Shown: in pieces, positions 5,769-9,123 of the stretch
Numbering within the stretch: the first letter of the stretch is position 1
How the letters are laid out: each line of letters opens with the position of its first letter
NCBI GenBank assembly: GCA_028277195.1
Contig: JANQGS010000124.1
Span: 1 to 9,123 of the forward strand
Length of the DNA stretch: 9,123 nucleotides
DNA from: Candidatus Gastranaerophilales bacterium
GTDB lineage: Bacteria; Cyanobacteriota; Vampirovibrionia; Gastranaerophilales; UBA9971
Direction: 5' to 3'
Program-made: the position numbers and the translations under genes
Notes under the pieces: generated by a model
What the model was told of the DNA's origin: nothing
What the model saw: the letters and a program-made list of their open reading frames with translations, nothing else
Database searches by the model: none

Positions 5769-6423
5769 TAAGAAAAAATTCTGTTTTATCGGCCTTTCAA
5801 TAGGCTCTGACTCATCTAATGAGTCCGGGATAGCGGTAATTGACAGGGATTTAAACCTGATAAAGAGCGATAAGGCTTACCAGTTAAGCGAGCTCAAAAC
5901 AATTATCGCAAACTTTTCACTGCTCGCGCCCCCGGAAAACACCATAATGTGCGTTGACCTGCCAAAAAATATAATGATGCTGAACGGCAGGTGGAGGATT
6001 GAGTCAAAACAGACCCAGGTCCTTACCTCAAACACTATAGACCCGGGAAAAAATCCCCCCTGGAAAAAAAGATACAGCGACAGGGGCGCGGAATTGTGCA
6101 ATTATTTTTCAGCCCTGGGCATGGATGTATACAGGTATAACCCGTATTTCACAATTAACGTGCTGAGGTTAAACCCTCCCTACAGGGTCAGGATGCCGGC
6201 AGGATGCAAATTTTTGCAGTCCATAATAGATGAAAAACTTAACATAAAGGGCATTCCCTCTAATTTACTGCCTTTACCGGTATTATTGGGACTTATAGGG
6301 GCTTTTACCGGCTGGAAAATTGCGACAGGGGAGGAAAATGTTGATTACAAGCAAATAAGTGCCTATAAAAATATGCCCGTAGTGAGCGCTACCAGGCTGA
6401 ACTCCTCAACCCAGGTAATTTGA
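5755..6423 (+). CDS. DUF429-like (RNase H-fold) protein of unknown function
   Basis: The 222-residue protein resembles DUF429, a predicted RNase H-fold family. Landmarks are the opening strand and turn FIGLSIGSDSSNESGIAVID (11-30), the strand CVDLP with D68, the R110..E113 segment followed by GMDVYRYNPY (122-131), and a C-terminal helix LLGLIGAFTGWKIATGE (177-193). In my recollection of the family the first strand reads G-I-D and the last helix begins with D-A-L. Here those acids are replaced (S15 after GL, and no Asp at the helix start), so catalytic activity is doubtful. The ATG at 5755 lies within the end of the cyclase gene and has no well-spaced Shine-Dalgarno (AGGAG at 5733-5737 is 17 bases away), so translation is probably coupled to the cyclase. 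The family call is tentative. Its 3' end overlaps the convergent transglycosylase gene by 18 bases. Confidence 0.55.
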   Translation: MKLNDKKKFCFIGLSIGSDSSNESGIAVIDRDLNLIKSDKAYQLSELKTIIANFSLLAPPENTIMCVDLPKNIMMLNGRWRIESKQTQVLTSNTIDPGKNPPWKKRYSDRGAELCNYFSALGMDVYRYNPYFTINVLRLNPPYRVRMPAGCKFLQSIIDEKLNIKGIPSNLLPLPVLLGLIGAFTGWKIATGEENVDYKQISAYKNMPVVSATRLNSSTQVI

Positions 6424-6975
6424 CAGTACTTTTTTAACATAGTCCCGCGTTTCATTAAACGGGGGCACTCCCCCGTATTTGTCAACGTTGGACGGGCCTG
6501 CGTTATAAGCTGCCAGGGCCAGTATAAGGTTTCCGTTATATTTATCCAGCATCTGCTTCAGGTATCTTACGCCTCCTTCTATGTTCTGGGCCGGGCTAAA
6601 CGGGTTTAAAACACCTACTTCTTCCGCTGTTTTGGGCATTAACTGCATTAACCCCCGGGCTCCGGCTTTTGAGACTGCCCGGGGGTTAAAATTCGATTCC
6701 TGTTTTATAATTGCCATTACGAGTTTATCGTCCACATTATATTTTTGCGCGGTATTACCGACAATTCCGGCAATGTCGGCTTTTGTGGTTTTTGGGGGTT
6801 CCGCCAGTTTGAATTTTGGGGGAGTTGCAGGCTCTTGCTCCAGCACGGCGGCAAACCCGGGAGTGTTTATATTTGCCGTTCTTTTGGCAATAAGCGTTTC
6901 TATCTGCGCTACCCTTTTTTGCGCTGAGTCAATGCTTGAGGTATTGAGCATTTTTTGTATTGAACTGCTGAACAT
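6406..6975 (-). CDS. Soluble-type lytic transglycosylase (SLT domain)
   Basis: Lytic transglycosylases cleave peptidoglycan strands and often open the wall for flagella or secretion systems. The 189-residue protein has an N-terminal helix with coiled-coil character (about 14-35), a Pro/Lys-rich linker (about 46-66), and an SLT domain at about 67-189. The catalytic glutamate is E93 in IIKQESNFNP. The family motifs GARGLMQLMP (105-114) and ALAAYNAGPSNVDKYGG (153-169) follow. There is no obvious signal peptide: the N-terminus MFSSSIQKMLNTSS is polar. This form, a short helical head and an SLT domain, is seen in proteins linked to flagellar gene sets, where export may use the flagellar apparatus. 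That is inference. It lies downstream of dnaJ on the same strand after a 125-base AT-rich gap and may have its own promoter there. Confidence 0.9.
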   Translation of the reverse strand: MFSSSIQKMLNTSSIDSAQKRVAQIETLIAKRTANINTPGFAAVLEQEPATPPKFKLAEPPKTTKADIAGIVGNTAQKYNVDDKLVMAIIKQESNFNPRAVSKAGARGLMQLMPKTAEEVGVLNPFSPAQNIEGGVRYLKQMLDKYNGNLILALAAYNAGPSNVDKYGGVPPFNETRDYVKKVLSNYLG

Positions 6976-7100
6976 AAAACTTTTATTTTCTCTCTATATA
7001 ATTTAGCTATCGAAAATAATTTTAATGATATTAAGGTTAAAGGAAAAAATTCATACTAATAAAGTAAAAATTTTTTCAGAATTTTACTAATAACAATGTA

Positions 7101-8225
7101 CTAACCTGTAAAAGCACCCTTAAACCTGTCAATAATAGACTCTTTTTGTGATTTTTGGCTTTCAATTTCCGCGAGTCGGCTGAAAATCTTTTTTTCCTCA
7201 TCACTGAGATGCGCAGGGGTGTTTACATTAATTTTTATAAACTGGTCTCCCCGCCTTGCGGGCATATTTAAATACGGTATTCCCGCGCCTTTTATGCTAA
7301 GGACTGTTCCTGACTGCGTTCCCGGGTTTATTTTGAGCTGTTTTTTCCCGTCAACCGTGTCAATTTCTATTGTATCCCCCAGCGCTGCCTGTGAGAACGT
7401 TATACCTGTTTCTATATAGACATTTATGCCGTCCCTTTTGAATAATTTGTGAGGCTTTACGTAGAGCACTACATATAAATCACCGGGCGGGCCCCCGTTC
7501 TTGCCGGAGTCACCCTCGCCGCTTACCCGAAGCTTTGTGCCGTTATCGACCCCGGGCGGAATTTTAATGTTTATAACTTTTGAAACATCTGCTCTTCCCT
7601 CTCCGTGGCATTTTTTACAGGGATTGGAGATAATCCTGCCCGTACCCCTGCATTTTGGGCAGGTGGCAATCTGTGTAAAATGCCCGAGTATAGTCTGTGT
7701 GGTCTGCTGAATCTGTCCCGTACCGCCGCAGGTATGGCAGGTTGACGGGCCTGTGCCGGGCTCCATTCCTTTACCGTCGCATTTTCCGCAGGTTTCAAGG
7801 TGAGTTATATCAATATCCCTTTCTATTCCAAAAACCGCCTCCTCAAATTCCACCTGGAAGTCAAGCCTGAGGTCACTGCCCCTTCTCGGGGCATTCGGGT
7901 TGCGAGCCGGCCCGCCAAATCCACCTCCAAAAAGGGAGGAGAGTATTTCGCTCAAATCGCCGAACCCGAATTCAAACGGCCCGTTAAAGTCATAACCGGC
8001 ATTTTTCAGCCCCTCCGCGCCGTATCTGTCATAGAGACTGCGTTTTTCATCGTCCATAAGCACTTCATACGCCTGGCCCAGGTCCTTGAACTTTTCCTCA
8101 GCGTCAGGAGCCTTGTTAACATCAGGGTGAAGCTGTCTTGCCCGTTTTCTGAAAGCGCTTTTTATATCATCTTTTGTGGCATTCTTGGAAACGCCTAAAA
8201 TTTCATAATAATCTTTATTAGCCAT
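7101..8225 (-). CDS. dnaJ: Chaperone protein DnaJ (type I Hsp40)
   Basis: DnaJ delivers unfolded clients to DnaK and stimulates its ATPase through the J domain. The 374-residue protein has a complete J domain (about 4-70) with HPD at 33-35. A Gly/Phe-rich stretch follows (about 80-106). The zinc-binding domain has all four CxxCxGxG motifs, beginning at C146, C163, C189 and C203. The client-binding C-terminal beta domains run to about 350. The length is normal for the family, and nothing appears missing. It starts four bases after the grpE stop, so the two form an operon. The Shine-Dalgarno is weak, consistent with coupling. The dnaK gene is not adjacent. Confidence 0.97.
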   Translation of the reverse strand: MANKDYYEILGVSKNATKDDIKSAFRKRARQLHPDVNKAPDAEEKFKDLGQAYEVLMDDEKRSLYDRYGAEGLKNAGYDFNGPFEFGFGDLSEILSSLFGGGFGGPARNPNAPRRGSDLRLDFQVEFEEAVFGIERDIDITHLETCGKCDGKGMEPGTGPSTCHTCGGTGQIQQTTQTILGHFTQIATCPKCRGTGRIISNPCKKCHGEGRADVSKVINIKIPPGVDNGTKLRVSGEGDSGKNGGPPGDLYVVLYVKPHKLFKRDGINVYIETGITFSQAALGDTIEIDTVDGKKQLKINPGTQSGTVLSIKGAGIPYLNMPARRGDQFIKINVNTPAHLSDEEKKIFSRLAEIESQKSQKESIIDRFKGAFTG

Positions 8226-8229
8226 TTTT

Positions 8230-8763
8230 TTAATCTTTAACTGCTACATTGACCAGTGCCGGTCTTACTGTCCTGTCGTGCAAACGGTATCCGCTCTGAA
8301 GTTCCGCAATAACGGTATGGTCAGGGTGCTCGTCCGTTGGCGTCTGCATTACAGCCTCATGAATATTAGGGTCAAATTCCTTTCCAACGCACTCAATTTT
8401 TTTTATCCCTATACGGTCAAGCGCCTCTATCAACTGTTTTTGAATCGCATCAAAGCTTTCCTTGAGTTTTACGGGGTCGTCAATTTCCTGAAAGGATTTT
8501 TGTGCCCTTTCAAGGGTATCCAGGACCGGCAGGAGTTTTTTAAGTGTGTCCTCCGCCCCGTACTTGAGGAGAGCTTCTCTTTCCTGGGCCTGTCTTTTCC
8601 TGTAATTGTCAAAATCTGCTGCCAATCTTACATATCGGTTTTTTTGCGATTCAAGTTCATCCTCTATAGTTTCTGTTTCTTCCCCGTTGTTTTCAGGGAC
8701 AAACGGATTTTCTTCATTTTCCTTATTCTCTTCGTTAATTTCTGTTTTTTCTTTTTCAGTCAT
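8230..8763 (-). CDS. grpE: Nucleotide exchange factor GrpE
   Basis: GrpE releases ADP from DnaK in the cytoplasm. From the ATG at 8763 the protein is 177 residues. An acidic, disordered N-terminus (about residues 1-35) leads to a long helix (ESQKNRYVRLAADFDNYRKR and onward). The C-terminal beta head carries the family signature from GKEFDPNIHEAV to the VNVAV end. An in-frame GTG at 8778 would add five residues. It is disfavoured because it overlaps the Shine-Dalgarno GAGGTG (+ strand 8771-8776), which is seven bases from the ATG. The gene lies between rplQ and dnaJ. Neither hrcA nor dnaK is next to it, and no CIRCE operator is seen upstream. Confidence 0.96.
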   Translation of the reverse strand: MTEKEKTEINEENKENEENPFVPENNGEETETIEDELESQKNRYVRLAADFDNYRKRQAQEREALLKYGAEDTLKKLLPVLDTLERAQKSFQEIDDPVKLKESFDAIQKQLIEALDRIGIKKIECVGKEFDPNIHEAVMQTPTDEHPDHTVIAELQSGYRLHDRTVRPALVNVAVKD

Positions 8764-8783
8764 TGTAATACACCTCACAATAA

Positions 8784-8813
8784 ATAATAAAACACAAAAC
8801 CCGATAAATTCAA
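8784..8813 (-). promoter_or_regulatory. Sigma-70-type promoter for grpE-dnaJ
   Basis: Read on the minus strand, TTGAAT (+ strand 8808-8813, four of six to consensus) and TATTAT (+ strand 8784-8789, five of six) are 18 bases apart. Transcription would begin close to the GAGGTG Shine-Dalgarno, giving a very short leader. No heat-shock operator (inverted TTAGCACTC) is seen. Confidence 0.5.
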
Positions 8814-8862
8814 AGTTTTGATTAACAGATTAAGCAGGTAACAAAAAATTTTGGTTAAGTAA

Positions 8863-9123
8863 TTACGCCAGTTGAATCAGGGCCATATCAGCGTTATCAC
8901 CACGTCTGGGGCCTAGTTTGTATATTTTTGTGTAACCGCCGTTTGTTTCTTTGTACTTTGGCCCTATTTCGGAAAAAATTTTCCTCAAAACCGTGGTATC
9001 GCCGATTTCCTGGTCATAAATATGAGCCGCAACCTGTCTTCTTGCGTGCAGGTCGCCTCTTTTTGCAAATGAGATTAACCTTTCAGCGTAGGATTTCAGA
9101 ACTTTTGCCCTGGTCAGGGTTGT
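8863..9123 (-). CDS. rplQ: 50S ribosomal protein L17, C-terminal 86 residues (cut by the window edge)
   Basis: L17 is a large-subunit protein near the exit of the peptide tunnel. Translating the minus strand from 9123 gives an open frame of 86 residues ending in TAA at 8863-8865. It shows the family's hallmarks: LTRAKVLKSYAERLISFAKR near the start of the fragment, then GDLHARRQV, and the ending GGYTKIYKLGPRRGDNADMA. L17 is usually around 116-120 residues, so about 30 N-terminal residues lie beyond the window. It is normally the last gene of the rpoA ribosomal operon, and here grpE follows on the same strand about 100 bases later. No strong terminator separates them. Confidence 0.96.
   Translation of the reverse strand, partial: TTLTRAKVLKSYAERLISFAKRGDLHARRQVAAHIYDQEIGDTTVLRKIFSEIGPKYKETNGGYTKIYKLGPRRGDNADMALIQLA

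Noticed and set aside
6581..7006. Plus-strand open frame of 141 codons.
   Set aside because: It is antisense to the lytic transglycosylase, whose catalytic motifs are intact. The hydrophobic translation is a shadow of that gene.
7066..7089. An inverted repeat (GTAAAA ... TTTTAC) after dnaJ as a terminator.
   Set aside because: The stem is almost purely A-T with mismatches and has no clear T run on the minus strand, so it would not make a stable terminator.
8278..8787. Plus-strand open frame of 169 codons.
   Set aside because: It is antisense to grpE and reads as low-complexity Phe/Cys-rich sequence.
8781..8807. A sigma-28-like flagellar promoter on the plus strand (TAAA, 15-base spacer, CCCGATAA).
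   Set aside because: The match is close, but it points into rplQ in antisense with no plus-strand gene downstream, and it overlaps the better minus-strand promoter of grpE. Chance in AT-rich DNA is likelier.
8841..8857. A palindromic A/T stretch after rplQ as a terminator.
   Set aside because: It is a loopless A-T palindrome without a GC core.

Overview
The window looks like a chromosomal stretch from an uncultured, flagellated, probably Gram-negative-type bacterium of moderate to low GC. Direct signs are a flagellar export gene (fliR), a secretin/pilus-type N-terminal domain, a peptidoglycan lytic transglycosylase, a CHASE2 adenylate cyclase, and frequent AGG (Arg) and ATA (Ile) codons. I cannot fix the phylum. 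Candidate lineages such as Margulisbacteria/Melainabacteria relatives, Elusimicrobiota or Omnitrophota would fit, but that is a guess from style only.

Layout. Positions 1-1226 (+): a composite palindromic repeat runs into a small exported protein resembling the secretin/pilus N-terminal domain, which overlaps or abuts fliR. Positions 1254-2195 (-): a tandem YkgJ-type cysteine-cluster protein, convergent with fliR. Positions 2308-3066 (+): an unrecognised 103-residue protein, then a glyoxalase I-like (VOC) enzyme with its own good promoter and a symmetric terminator. Positions 3137-3337 (-): an unrecognised 66-residue ORF that ends at the same terminator from the other side. Positions 3338-3629: a very AT-rich spacer with a repeated TTAATTAA-containing motif. 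Positions 3630-6423 (+): a CHASE2-adenylate cyclase overlapping by 14 bases a DUF429-like protein. Positions 6406-9123 (-): rplQ (partial), grpE, dnaJ and a soluble-type lytic transglycosylase, whose 3' end overlaps the DUF429-like gene by 18 bases.

How the genes work together. FliR, the pilus-type N-domain protein and the transglycosylase could all serve an envelope-spanning machine, the flagellum. GrpE and DnaJ are DnaK co-chaperones, and neither dnaK nor hrcA is in the window. The cyclase would turn a signal sensed by its extracytoplasmic CHASE2 domain into cAMP. Its overlapping partner is the least understood gene that is clearly tied to a known pathway.

I found no rRNA, tRNA, CRISPR array, transposase or complete insertion sequence. 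Most of the window is ordinary. The best leads are the repeat that supplies a signal-peptide start, the cyclase/DUF429-like pair, the degenerate second cluster of the YkgJ protein, and the small ORF with the repeat-bearing AT-rich spacer beside it.
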